A stretch of DNA of 64,000 nt. It comes from Microvirga lotononidis. Its GTDB lineage: Bacteria; Pseudomonadota; Alphaproteobacteria; Rhizobiales; Beijerinckiaceae. Both the position numbers and the translations under genes were made by a program. The stretch spans positions 2,058,001 through 2,122,000 of the forward strand of contig NZ_CP141048.1 of the NCBI RefSeq assembly GCF_034627025.1, in the 5' to 3' direction. Below the pieces are notes generated by a model, which was given only the letters and a program-made list of their open reading frames with translations, had not been told where the DNA came from and made no database searches. Below, piece by piece: positions 1 to 10,805 of this stretch (its first letter is position 1; each line of letters begins with the position of its first letter).

Positions 1-383
1 GCGGAAGAGCAGTCCGGCGCGATCGGAGCCATTCTCGACAAGGTCGGCATTTCTGGCCTCGCGGGCAATTTCATCCGCCTCGTCGCGTCCAAGCGCCGGC
101 TCTTCGCGCTTCCCGACATGATCCGCGCCTTCCAGAACCTGGTGTCCGACGCGAAGGGGATCGTTCGGGCGCAGGTCGTCCTGGCGGAGGCGCCCTCCGA
201 CACCGTTCTCAACGAAATCAAGGCGGCGCTGCGCGACGTCGCCAAGGCTGACGTCTCCGTCGACGTCAAAATCGACCCGAGCCTCATCGGCGGTCTCATC
301 GTGAAGATGGGGTCCCGCATGGTGGATGCCTCGGTGCGCACCAAACTCAATTCCATTCGTCTAGCGATGAAAGAGGTCCGCTG

Positions 384-384
<1 letters not shown>
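1..384 (+). CDS. atpH: ATP synthase F1 subunit delta, 5'-truncated
   Basis: The reading frame is open from the first base of the window and encodes the last 127 residues of the delta (OSCP-like) subunit, the peripheral-stalk link between F1 and the membrane sector. The family is usually about 185 residues, so roughly 60 N-terminal residues lie outside the window. The C-terminal part is typical: a conserved stretch near [14 protein letters not shown], then a terminal helix with VRTKL. Its TGA overlaps the ATG of atpA by one base (TGATG), which indicates translational coupling inside the atp operon. Identity rests on this C-terminal signature and on the following atpAGDC genes. Confidence 0.96.
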
Positions 385-1913
<1,529 letters not shown>

Positions 1914-1968
1914 AGGCTTGGGTTCTCATACAGATCGAACCGGGATACCGGAGAGGTAGGGCTGCTCG

Positions 1969-2841
1969 ATGCCGAGCTTGAAAGACCTTCGTAACCGCAT
2001 CGCCTCGGTCAAGGCGACGCAGAAGATCACCAAGGCCATGCAGATGGTGGCCGCCGCGAAGCTGCGCCGCGCGCAGACCGCGGCGGAAGCCGCGCGTCCC
2101 TATGCGGAGCGTATGGCGGTGGTGCTCGGCAACATCGCGTCCGGCATCACCGTCGGGCCGGAGACGCCGCGTCTTCTGGCCGGGACCGGCTCCGACCGCG
2201 TTCATCTGCTGATCGTCTGCACCGCAGAGCGTGGCCTCTGCGGCGCCTTCAACTCCTCGATCGCCCGTCTCGCCCGCGACCATGCCAATCGGCTGCTCGC
2301 CGAAGGCAAGACGGTGAAGATCGTCTGCGTCGGCAAGAAGGGCTACGACATCCTGCGTCGCCAATTCGCCGAGCAGATCATCGAGTTCGTGGACCTGCGC
2401 TCCGTGCGCCAGATCGGATTCGAGCAGGCGGACATGATCGCCCAGAAGGTGCTCGCCCGCTTCGAAGCCGGCGAGTTCGACGTGGCGACCCTGTTCTACT
2501 CGCGCTTCCGCTCGGTGATCGCCCAGATCCCGACCGCGCAGCAGATCATCCCGGCCCAGATCGAGGCCAGCGCCGGCGCGCCCGACGCGGTCTACGAGTA
2601 CGAGCCCGAGGAAGGCGAGATCCTGACGACGCTCCTGCCGCGGAACCTCACCGTGCAGATCTTCCGCGCGCTGCTCGAGAACGCCGCTTCCGAACAGGGC
2701 GCCCGCATGAGCGCCATGGACAACGCGACCCGCAACGCGGGCGAGATGATCAAGAAGCAGACGATGACCTACAACCGGTCGCGTCAGGCGATGATCACCA
2801 AGGAACTGATCGAAATCATTTCGGGCGCCGAAGCGCTCTGA
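1969..2841 (+). CDS. atpG: ATP synthase F1 subunit gamma
   Basis: Encodes the 290-residue central-stalk subunit whose rotation couples proton flow to catalysis in the alpha3beta3 head. The N-terminal coiled-coil region begins [23 protein letters not shown], shortened here as the family hallmark around residues 2-24. The C-terminal helix carries the conserved [17 protein letters not shown] stretch. An upstream GGAGAGGTAG sequence provides a ribosome-binding site for this ATG. The gene sits between atpA and atpD, 21 bp before the latter. Nothing unusual is seen. Confidence 0.98.
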   Translation: MPSLKDLRNRIASVKATQKITKAMQMVAAAKLRRAQTAAEAARPYAERMAVVLGNIASGITVGPETPRLLAGTGSDRVHLLIVCTAERGLCGAFNSSIARLARDHANRLLAEGKTVKIVCVGKKGYDILRRQFAEQIIEFVDLRSVRQIGFEQADMIAQKVLARFEAGEFDVATLFYSRFRSVIAQIPTAQQIIPAQIEASAGAPDAVYEYEPEEGEILTTLLPRNLTVQIFRALLENAASEQGARMSAMDNATRNAGEMIKKQTMTYNRSRQAMITKELIEIISGAEAL

Positions 2842-4317
<1,476 letters not shown>

Positions 4318-4331
4318 TCGCCATCAAGCAC

Positions 4332-4364
4332 CATCCCGGAGCCGTGTCCGCACGCTCCGGGATG
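4332..4364 (+). promoter_or_regulatory. Intra-operon hairpin between atpD and atpC
   Basis: An 11-bp perfect inverted repeat (CATCCCGGAGC and GCTCCGGGATG), extended inside by GTG/CAC, forms a long stem just after atpD. The tail (TTCTTGT) is only partly U-rich, so it may be an mRNA-stabilising hairpin or a leaky terminator that sets the beta to epsilon ratio. The structure is seen directly; its role is inferred. Confidence 0.55.
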
Positions 4365-4447
4365 TTCTTGTCCAAAAGACCTTTTCAAAGCGTATCTCCC
4401 AAACGATTCCCGGCCGTTCACCGGTCACGGGATGACGAGGAGCTCAG

Positions 4448-4849
4448 ATGGCTACCTTCACTTTCGAACTCGTCTCTCCCGAGCGCGTGCTGTTCTCCGG
4501 CGAGGTCGACGCCGTGGTGCTGCCGGCGACCGAAGGCGACATGACGGTTCTGGCCGGCCATTCGCCCGTGATGACGACCCTGAAGACCGGGTTCCTCGTC
4601 GTCACCAGCACACCCGGTAACGGCCGGCGTGTTCTCGTTCGCGGCGGCTTCGCCGACATCAGCCAGAACGGCCTCACGGTCCTCGCCGAGCGCGCGCTCC
4701 CGGAGGAAGAGATCACCCAGGATATCCTCGACCAGGAAATCCTGACCGCCGAAATGCACTATGACGCGGCAACCGAGCCGGCCGCGAAGCACGTGGCCGA
4801 AGCGGCCATCGCGCAACTCCGCGAAGCCAAGGCTGCGCTGAACTTCTGA
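4448..4849 (+). CDS. atpC: ATP synthase F1 subunit epsilon
   Basis: Encodes the 133-residue epsilon subunit, which binds gamma in the central stalk and can inhibit ATP hydrolysis. The N-terminal beta-sandwich begins FTFELVSPERVLFSGEVD and includes the conserved LAGHSP turn. The C-terminal helical part is alanine and glutamate rich, as in other alphaproteobacteria. A GAGGAG ribosome-binding site precedes the ATG. This is the last gene of the operon, followed directly by an intrinsic terminator. Confidence 0.97.
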   Translation: MATFTFELVSPERVLFSGEVDAVVLPATEGDMTVLAGHSPVMTTLKTGFLVVTSTPGNGRRVLVRGGFADISQNGLTVLAERALPEEEITQDILDQEILTAEMHYDAATEPAAKHVAEAAIAQLREAKAALNF

Positions 4850-4858
4850 ACCTGAAAC

Positions 4859-4887
4859 AACCCGGCCCCAAGCCGGGTTTTTCTTTC
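4859..4887 (+). terminator. Rho-independent terminator of the atp operon
   Basis: Stem AACCCGGC / GCCGGGTT with loop CCCAA, followed by a T-rich tract (TTTTTCTTTC). It lies 10 bp after the atpC stop and ends right at the ATG of the next gene. Confidence 0.9.
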
Positions 4888-5400
4888 ATGGAACCTGTCG
4901 CGCCGCTCATTCTCACGCTCCAGTTCGACGAACGATCCTTCGCCTTCTTCGATGCGCAGCGACGGCGCTATTTTCCGCCCCAGCGGAACTTCATCCCGGC
5001 CCACCTGACGCTGTTTCATGCACTGCCCGGCGAGCACCTGTCGCGGATCGAGCAGGACATCGAGACCAGCTCTTCGCACCACTCATCTTTCACGCTCGAC
5101 GTTACGGGCCTGCGGCCCCTCGGACGTGGCGTTGCCTACGCCCTCGCATCCACGGAACTGACGGCACTGCGCCGCGAACTCGCCCTCTGCTGGAACGACT
5201 GGCTCAAGCCACAGGACCGGCAGAACCACCAGCCGCACGTGACCGTGCAAAACAAGGTCCACCCATCTGCCGCCTGGGCTCTGCTGGACGAACTGCGCGA
5301 CGGATTCAAGCCCTTCCGGGTCGAGGCCAGAGGGTTGGACCTGTGGTGGTATCGGGGAGGGCCGTGGGAGAAGGTGCGGAGTTTTGGATTTTCCCGGTGA
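4888..5400 (+). CDS. 2'-5' RNA ligase family (2H phosphoesterase) protein
   Basis: A 170-residue protein with the two H-x-T/S-x motifs of the 2H phosphoesterase superfamily: HLTL at residues 39-42 and HVTV at residues 117-120. These form a symmetric active site for 2'-5' RNA ligase or 2',3'-cyclic phosphodiesterase chemistry. The N-terminus PLILTLQFDE and the middle fit cytosolic LigT/YjhA-like proteins. The start codon directly abuts the atp terminator U-tract and has no ribosome-binding site, yet no better in-frame start exists downstream before the first motif. It may be translated inefficiently or from read-through transcripts. The natural substrate cannot be read from sequence. Confidence 0.85.
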   Translation: MEPVAPLILTLQFDERSFAFFDAQRRRYFPPQRNFIPAHLTLFHALPGEHLSRIEQDIETSSSHHSSFTLDVTGLRPLGRGVAYALASTELTALRRELALCWNDWLKPQDRQNHQPHVTVQNKVHPSAAWALLDELRDGFKPFRVEARGLDLWWYRGGPWEKVRSFGFSR

Positions 5401-5522
5401 TATCAACCTCACGCCATCCCGGTGCACGAGGTGCGGGAAGGGGATCCATCGCGTTGCGCCTGATCGTGGATTCCCTTCCTCTCCGCTGACGCTCCAGCCG
5501 GGGATGGCACGCACGACGTCTT

Positions 5523-5605
5523 GGCCGGGCTTGTCCCGGCCATGCCGATTCGTTGAAGCACCGCGTTTTCCTGATCGAGATCACCGGCACAAGGCCGGTG
5601 ATGAC
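5523..5605. repeat. Two-hairpin intergenic repeat, copy A
   Basis: Hairpin GGCCGGG-CTTGT-CCCGGCC (5523-5541), a linker related to copy B, then hairpin TCACCGGC-ACAAG-GCCGGTGA (5581-5601). The overall layout and linker match the element at 9390-9480. It fills the centre of the 295-bp gap between the 2H phosphoesterase gene and the convergent putA; I see no gene in the rest of that gap. Confidence 0.75.
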
Positions 5606-5695
5606 GTTAGGGTAGGTACGCCCGGCGTGACGTGGTGAGGACCGTATTGCAGAATGTGTCCCCTCGTCAGGCCAGAAAAGCGAGCACGTGAGTGC

Positions 5696-8600
5696 TCACT
5701 CCCCCATGGCGATCAGGTTGGCATTTCCGCCCGCGGCCGCCGTGTTGATCGTCACCGTCTGTTCGGTGGCGAAGCGCAGGAGGTAGTGCGGGCCGCCGGC
5801 CTTCGGACCCGTGCCGGAGAGCCCGTGCCCGCCGAAGGGCTGCACGCCGACCACCGCGCCGATCATGTTGCGGTTCACATAGACGTTGCCGACGGACAGG
5901 GCCTGCACGACCCGCGCGACCGTCGCGTCGATCCGCGAATGCACGCCGAGCGTCAGCCCGTAGCCGGTGCCCTCGATGGCGCGCAGCACATCCTCCAGGC
6001 GGTCCGCCTTGTAGCGCACCACATGCAGGACCGGGCCGAACACCTCCTGGGCGAGATCATGCGGCCTGTCGAGCTCGAAGATATGCGGCGCCACATAGGT
6101 CCCGGTCGCGGGCGCCTCTCCGGCATAGCGCACTTTCGCCGCGCGCTTCATCGCCTCGATATGCGCGTCCAGCTTGTCCTTCGCCTCCCGGTCGATCACG
6201 GGACCCACATGGGTCGAGACCTCGCGCGGATCGGCGATCTTCAGCTCGCGGGCATTGCCGGCGATCATCTCGATCATGCGGTCGGCCACGTCGTCCTGGA
6301 CGCAGAGCAGGCGCAGGGCCGAGCAGCGCTGTCCTGCCGAGCGGAAGGCCGACATCACCACGTCGTCGGCCACCTGCTCGGGCAGGGCGGTCGCATCCAC
6401 GATCATCGCGTTGATGCCGCCCGTCTCGGCGATCAGCGGCACGATGGCCGCATCCTTGTTCGCGAGTGTGCGGTTGATGATGCGGGCGACCTCCGTCGAA
6501 CCGGTGAAGACCACGCCCGCCACGTCCTTGTGTTCCACGAGGCGCGCGCCCACGCGCCCGTCGCCCGGCATGAGATGAAGGGCCGTCTTCGGCACGCCCG
6601 CCTCGTGCAGGATGCGCACGGCGAGATCGGCGATCAGCGGCGTCTGCTCGGCGGGCTTAGCCACCACGGCGTTACCCGCCATCAGGGCGGCGCTGACCTG
6701 GCCGAGGAAGATGGCGAGCGGGAAGTTCCACGGCGAGATCGCCACAAACACGCCGCGACCGCGCAGGCGCAGCACGTTGCTCTCGCCCGTCGGCCCCGGC
6801 ATCGTGTCGCCCGCACCAAAAAGCGTGCGGCCCTGGACGGCGTAATAGCGCAGGAAGTCGATCGCCTCGCGGACCTCGGAGAGCGCATCGTCGAGGGTCT
6901 TGCCGGCCTCCACCTGCAGGAGGTGAAGCAGGGCGCCGCGCCGCTCTTCCAGGAGATCGGCTGCTCGTTGCAGTGCCTGAGCCCGGGTCTTGGCATCCGT
7001 GCGGCTCCAGTTGACGAAGCCGGCCTGCGCGGCCGCCATCGCGCGGTCGGCCACCTCCGGCGCCGCTTCCGTCACCTGGCCGACCACGGTCGTGCCGTCG
7101 ATGGGGCTGACGACCGGGCGTGCCGCGCCCGACGCCGCCTTGCCGTCGATCAGCGGCTCGGCCTTGAAGCTCTGCTGCCGTCCCTTCTCGATCTCGGCGA
7201 GAAGCGCATCGAGCGACGCCCGATGACCGAACTCCACGCCCCTCGAATTCGCGCGCTCTGGCCCGTAGAGATCGCGGGGCAGTGGCAGCTTGGGATGGCG
7301 CGCCTTGTCGGCCGACACGATGATGTCGGCAGGGCGCTTCAACAGCGCCTCGACCGGCACGTTCGGATCGGCCGCCACCGACACGAAGGACGAGTTCGCA
7401 CCGTTCTCCAACAGGCGTCGCACGAGATAGGCCAGTAGGTCGCGATGGCCGCCCACCGGCGCATAGGCGCGGCAGGCGAGGCCCGGATTGTCCTCGAGCA
7501 GGCGCGCATAGAGCGCCTCGCCCATGCCGTGCAGGCGCTGGAACTCGTAGCCTTCGGTGCCGCCGGCGCGCTCGATGATGGACGCAACGGTGAGCGCATT
7601 GTGCGTGGCGAATTGCGGATAGATGCGCGGGCGCAAAGCCAGCATCTTCTCGGCGCAGGCCATGTAGTGCAGGTCCGTCATCGCCTTGCGGGTGAAGACC
7701 GGATAATCGTCGAGCCCGCGCTCCTGGGCCCGCTTCACCTCCGTGTCCCAATAGGCGCCCTTCACGAGACGCACCATCAGCTGGCGGTCGTATTTCTCGG
7801 CCATGGCCGCGATGGCATCGACCACGGAGCCGGCACGCTTCTGGTAAGCCTGAATGGCGAGCCCGAAGCCCTTCCAGCCGGCGAGCGAGGAATCGGCCAG
7901 CACGGCCTCGATCACCTCGAGGGACAATTCGAGCCGGTCGGCCTCTTCCGCATCGACCGTGAAGTTGAGATCGTAGGATTTCGCCTTTTGCGCCAGCGCG
8001 ATCACGAGCGGCACCAGCTCGCGCATCACCCGCTCACGGCTCGTGGCTTCGTAGCGCGGATGGAGGGCCGAGAGCTTCACCGAGATGCCGGGACGGTTCG
8101 GCAGCGGCTCGTTGCCCGCCGAGCGGCCGATGGCGTCGATGGCGGAGGCATAGGAATCGAAATAGCGGCGCGCATCCTCGGCCGTGCGCGCGCCTTCGCC
8201 CAGCATGTCGAAGGAGTAGCGGTAGATCCGGCCCTTGGACGAGGTGGCGCGCTTGAGCGCCTCCTCGATGGTTTGGCCGAGCACGAAGTGATTGCCCATG
8301 ACCCGCATGGCTTGGCGGGTGGCGGTGCGCACGGCCGGCAGACCAAGGCGCTTGGTGAGTTGGCCCAGGATGCTCTCCGGGGTCTCGCCGGGCTGGATGA
8401 TCCGAGCAGTGATGCCGAGCGCCCAGGCCGAGGCCGAGACCAGGAAGGCATCGGACTTGGCCTCGTGCCCGGCAAAATCGGCTTGTCCCAGCTTGTCCTC
8501 GATCAGCCGGTCGGAGGTGGCGGCATCCGGCACCCGTAGCAGGGCCTCGGCGAGGACCATGAGGGCAAGGCCCTCCTTGGTGGACAGCGCATATTCCCGC

Positions 8601-8794
8601 AGCATCTCCTCGACGCCGCCGAGCCCGCCGCCCTTGGCGCGAATCGCCTCGATCAGGCGGGTGGCCTGCTCGTCCACGCGCTTCTCGCGTTCCGGCGAGA
8701 GACGGGAACTCGCCAGCAGGCGGGTCGCAAGGGCCTTGTCGTCTTCGGCGAAGGGCGGGTTGAAGGGCAGGGGGGCAACGGGGGCAGGGCTCAT
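5696..8794 (-). CDS. putA: Bifunctional proline dehydrogenase / delta-1-pyrroline-5-carboxylate dehydrogenase
   Basis: Encodes a 1032-residue PutA that oxidises proline to glutamate in two steps with FAD and NAD+. The N-terminal two fifths is the FAD-binding proline dehydrogenase barrel. The C-terminal half is an aldehyde dehydrogenase with the catalytic cysteine in GQRCS (Cys824), the upstream AETGG glutamate motif and the NAD-site FTGSTEVA. The chosen ATG (MSPAPVAPL) lies inside the regulatory region shared with the divergent Lrp-type gene; upstream open frame is not conserved-looking. There is no N-terminal ribbon-helix-helix DNA-binding domain, so it is not a self-repressing PutA. The length fits rhizobial PutA. 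Expression is probably proline-induced through the divergent regulator. Confidence 0.96.
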   Translation of the reverse strand: MSPAPVAPLPFNPPFAEDDKALATRLLASSRLSPEREKRVDEQATRLIEAIRAKGGGLGGVEEMLREYALSTKEGLALMVLAEALLRVPDAATSDRLIEDKLGQADFAGHEAKSDAFLVSASAWALGITARIIQPGETPESILGQLTKRLGLPAVRTATRQAMRVMGNHFVLGQTIEEALKRATSSKGRIYRYSFDMLGEGARTAEDARRYFDSYASAIDAIGRSAGNEPLPNRPGISVKLSALHPRYEATSRERVMRELVPLVIALAQKAKSYDLNFTVDAEEADRLELSLEVIEAVLADSSLAGWKGFGLAIQAYQKRAGSVVDAIAAMAEKYDRQLMVRLVKGAYWDTEVKRAQERGLDDYPVFTRKAMTDLHYMACAEKMLALRPRIYPQFATHNALTVASIIERAGGTEGYEFQRLHGMGEALYARLLEDNPGLACRAYAPVGGHRDLLAYLVRRLLENGANSSFVSVAADPNVPVEALLKRPADIIVSADKARHPKLPLPRDLYGPERANSRGVEFGHRASLDALLAEIEKGRQQSFKAEPLIDGKAASGAARPVVSPIDGTTVVGQVTEAAPEVADRAMAAAQAGFVNWSRTDAKTRAQALQRAADLLEERRGALLHLLQVEAGKTLDDALSEVREAIDFLRYYAVQGRTLFGAGDTMPGPTGESNVLRLRGRGVFVAISPWNFPLAIFLGQVSAALMAGNAVVAKPAEQTPLIADLAVRILHEAGVPKTALHLMPGDGRVGARLVEHKDVAGVVFTGSTEVARIINRTLANKDAAIVPLIAETGGINAMIVDATALPEQVADDVVMSAFRSAGQRCSALRLLCVQDDVADRMIEMIAGNARELKIADPREVSTHVGPVIDREAKDKLDAHIEAMKRAAKVRYAGEAPATGTYVAPHIFELDRPHDLAQEVFGPVLHVVRYKADRLEDVLRAIEGTGYGLTLGVHSRIDATVARVVQALSVGNVYVNRNMIGAVVGVQPFGGHGLSGTGPKAGGPHYLLRFATEQTVTINTAAAGGNANLIAMGE

Positions 8795-8795
8795 C

Positions 8796-8825
8796 GATAA
8801 TCCTCTGGATATTATCCCGGAATAT
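8796..8825. promoter_or_regulatory. Overlapping AT-rich dyads, candidate PutR operator
   Basis: Two overlapping inverted repeats lie in the 114-bp putA-putR divergent region: GATAAT-N9-ATTATC (8796-8816) and ATATT-N7-AATAT (8809-8825). They are AT-rich inside GC-rich sequence, as is usual for Lrp/AsnC sites, and cover the putA ribosome-binding region. The dyads are seen; regulator binding is inferred. Confidence 0.45.
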
Positions 8826-8908
8826 ATGGAGCCGCCGGCCGTGTTTCGATGGCGAAATTGACGGTCTCGCCTTATGAACGGCGGCAAGATCGTAGAAAGA
8901 CCGTGAAA

Positions 8909-9370
8909 ATGACGGATTTGGACAGGATCGATCGCAAGATCCTCAAGGCGCTTCAGGCCGATGGCCGCATCGCCACCGTGGAGCTGGCCGAAAAGGTGGG
9001 GTTGTCGCCAACCTCCACGGGGGAGCGCGTCAAGCGCCTCCAGCGCGAAGGGGTCATCGCCGGCTACGGGGCCCGGCTCGATCCGCACCGGCTCGGGCTC
9101 GAACTGCTGGTCTTCGTGGAGGTCTCCCTCGACAAGACGACGCCCGACGTGTTCGAGAAATTCGCCGCCGCCGTGAAGCGGGCGCCGGAGGTCCTCGAAT
9201 GCCACATGGTGGCGGGCGGCTTCGATTATCTGGTCAAGACCCGCGTGGCCGACATGGCCTCCTATCGCCACTTCCTCGGCGAGATCCTCCTGGCGCTCCC
9301 GGGCGTGAAGGAAACCCGCACCTATGCGGTGATGGAGGAGGTGAAGAGCGACGGGATGCTGCCGGTGTGA
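8909..9370 (+). CDS. putR: Lrp/AsnC family transcriptional regulator (PutR-like)
   Basis: A 153-residue Lrp/AsnC protein: an N-terminal winged helix-turn-helix (LDRIDRKILKALQADGRI, then VELAEKVGLSPTSTGERVKRL) and a C-terminal RAM ligand-binding and oligomerisation domain. The internal ATG (MTDLDRIDRK) is chosen over an upstream in-frame ATG at 8849 because family members begin within a few residues of this motif. Divergent transcription from putA is the arrangement known for rhizobial and Agrobacterium PutR, the proline-responsive activator of putA. The role is assigned from context and family and is likely, though the effector is not shown by sequence. Confidence 0.88.
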   Translation: MTDLDRIDRKILKALQADGRIATVELAEKVGLSPTSTGERVKRLQREGVIAGYGARLDPHRLGLELLVFVEVSLDKTTPDVFEKFAAAVKRAPEVLECHMVAGGFDYLVKTRVADMASYRHFLGEILLALPGVKETRTYAVMEEVKSDGMLPV

Positions 9371-9389
9371 GGGTCGGGGCGTCCTCTTA

Positions 9390-9480
9390 CGTCATCACCG
9401 GCCTCGTGCCGGTGATCCCGATGGGTTGAGGCGCAGCGCTTCACGGAAACGAGATGGCCGGCGCAAGGCCGGCCATGACA
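9390..9480. repeat. Two-hairpin intergenic repeat, copy B
   Basis: Hairpin ATCACCGGC-CTCGT-GCCGGTGAT (9394-9416), linker, hairpin ATGGCCGGC-GCAAG-GCCGGCCAT (9454-9476). The linker resembles that of copy A (CCGAT..GTTGA.GC...GCG) and both end ATGAC. It sits between the convergent putR and terC-family genes, where it could act as a bidirectional terminator. Confidence 0.75.
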
Positions 9481-9493
9481 GGACAGAAATGCC

Positions 9494-10501
9494 TTACCCG
9501 GAAATCGTCTCCGGCTCGTTCTTCGTCTTCCAGAGCGAGAACACGACGCCGCCGGCGATCAGGGCGAAGGTGACGCCGAGCGAGATCGTGGGATCGAGCT
9601 TGCCGACGAGCTGGTTCCAGAAGATCTTGCCGCCGATGAAGACGAGAACCAGGGCCAGCGCATATTTCAGGTAGTGGAACCGGTGCACCATGGCGGCGAG
9701 CGCGAAGTAGAGCGCGCGCAGGCCGAGGATCGCCATGATGTTCGCCGTATAGACCACGAAGGTGTCCGTCGTGATGGCGAAGATTGCCGGTACCGAATCG
9801 ACCGCGAAGATCAGGTCGGCCACGTTGATCACCACCAGGGCGAGGAAGAGCGGCGTCGCCCAGGTGACGATCCGGCCTGTCTTCGGATCGGGCTCCCGCA
9901 CGAAGAAGCGCTGTTCGTGCAGGCGGTCCGAAACCCGCATGTGCCGGCGCAAGAAGCGCACCATGGCGTTGTTGTCGATGTTCGGCTCGCTCTCGGGCAC
10001 GAGCAGCATCTTGACGCCGGTCACGATGAGGAACGCGCCGAAGAGATAAAGCATCCAGGCGTATTCCTGCACGAGCGCCGCGCCCACGGCGATCATGATG
10101 CCGCGCAGGACGATGACGCCGATGATGCCCCACACGAGGGCCCGGTACTGGTATTTCCGGGGGATGGCGAAATAGCTGAAGATCAGCGAGATCACGAAGA
10201 CGTTATCGATGGACAGGGACTTCTCGATGAAGAAGCCCGTGAAATAGGCGACGCCCGCATGGCTGCCGTCCTGCGTCACTAGGAGGCCGGTCTCGAACGA
10301 CCACCAGATATAGGCGCCGAAGAGCGCCGCGATACCGATATAGAAGGCGGACAGGAGAAGACTCTCCTTCACGCCGAGTTCCCGGTCCTTCCTGTTCAGG
10401 ACACCGAGATCGAAGGCGAGAAGAAACACGACAAGGCTCAAGAAAGCCGTCCACATCCAGACGGGCTTTCCCAGCCATTCCACGAGCAGGAATTCTGGCA
10501 T
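9494..10501 (-). CDS. TerC/Alx family integral membrane protein
   Basis: A 335-residue polytopic protein with about nine membrane segments and the TerC signature acidic motifs: FIEKSLSIDNVFV near residue 100 and VINVADLIFAVDSVPA near residue 230. TerC/Alx proteins are inner-membrane transporters linked to manganese export and metallation of exported enzymes in bacteria. The start MPEFLLVEW is chosen as the typical N-terminus; about 33 further in-frame upstream residues look unlike the family. A structured leader lies upstream on the same strand. It was probably named 'tellurium resistance' historically, but a tellurite role is not implied. Confidence 0.9.
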   Translation of the reverse strand: MPEFLLVEWLGKPVWMWTAFLSLVVFLLAFDLGVLNRKDRELGVKESLLLSAFYIGIAALFGAYIWWSFETGLLVTQDGSHAGVAYFTGFFIEKSLSIDNVFVISLIFSYFAIPRKYQYRALVWGIIGVIVLRGIMIAVGAALVQEYAWMLYLFGAFLIVTGVKMLLVPESEPNIDNNAMVRFLRRHMRVSDRLHEQRFFVREPDPKTGRIVTWATPLFLALVVINVADLIFAVDSVPAIFAITTDTFVVYTANIMAILGLRALYFALAAMVHRFHYLKYALALVLVFIGGKIFWNQLVGKLDPTISLGVTFALIAGGVVFSLWKTKNEPETISG

Positions 10502-10805
10502 AACCGGACCTATGATTGCTTTTCGTACAAGCATCGGCTCCGACATCACAGTCGTGCGCGCACGTCCTGCCAGAGGGGCCCGGTCGCCGATGGAGGTCAC
10601 GTGGGGAGCCCTGCCGCGACCGTCAAGGGTTCCGGGTCATAGCTCGTCTGCTCAATTTTCCGTCAGATGCCTGCCCCAGGGGCAGTGATGCCTGGGCAAG
10701 AGACTTGACCCGGAGGGCGGATCTGGTTGCATGGTCAAGAACCGGGCAGGCGTCCAGGAAGAGCGCCACAAAGCTCCCGACCATAAAAAAGCAGAGGTGA
10801 CGGTA
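10502..10805. other. Divergent intergenic region, terC-family gene / ABC importer
   Basis: This 304-bp gap has no gene I can support. It holds the terC leader on the minus strand, a 7-bp-arm inverted repeat CTGCCCC-A-GGGGCAG at 10671-10685 that could be an operator, a possible -35 box TTGACC at 10705-10710 with only a poor -10 match near 10727, and a ribosome-binding site (AGAGG) before the ATG at 10806. Confidence 0.4.
10532..10592 (-). promoter_or_regulatory. Structured leader of the terC-family gene
   Basis: Upstream of the ATG the transcript can form a long-range stem (CATCGGC with GCCGATG, arms at 10532-10538 and 10586-10592) that encloses a 12-bp self-complementary CGTGCGCGCACG at 10553-10564. 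This is suggestive of a structured 5' UTR. I cannot match it base by base to the manganese yybP-ykoY riboswitch known upstream of some terC/alx genes. Confidence 0.3.

Noticed and set aside
5654..7438. 594-codon plus-strand frame opposite putA
   Set aside because: PutA on the minus strand has full domains and catalytic residues; the plus-strand frame is His/Arg/Gly-rich without motifs.
10601..10640. Superficial similarity of GTGGGGAGCC...CGTCAAG on the plus strand to the yybP-ykoY manganese riboswitch
   Set aside because: The conserved GGGGAGUAGC core is not present and the strand would serve the ABC importer, not terC.
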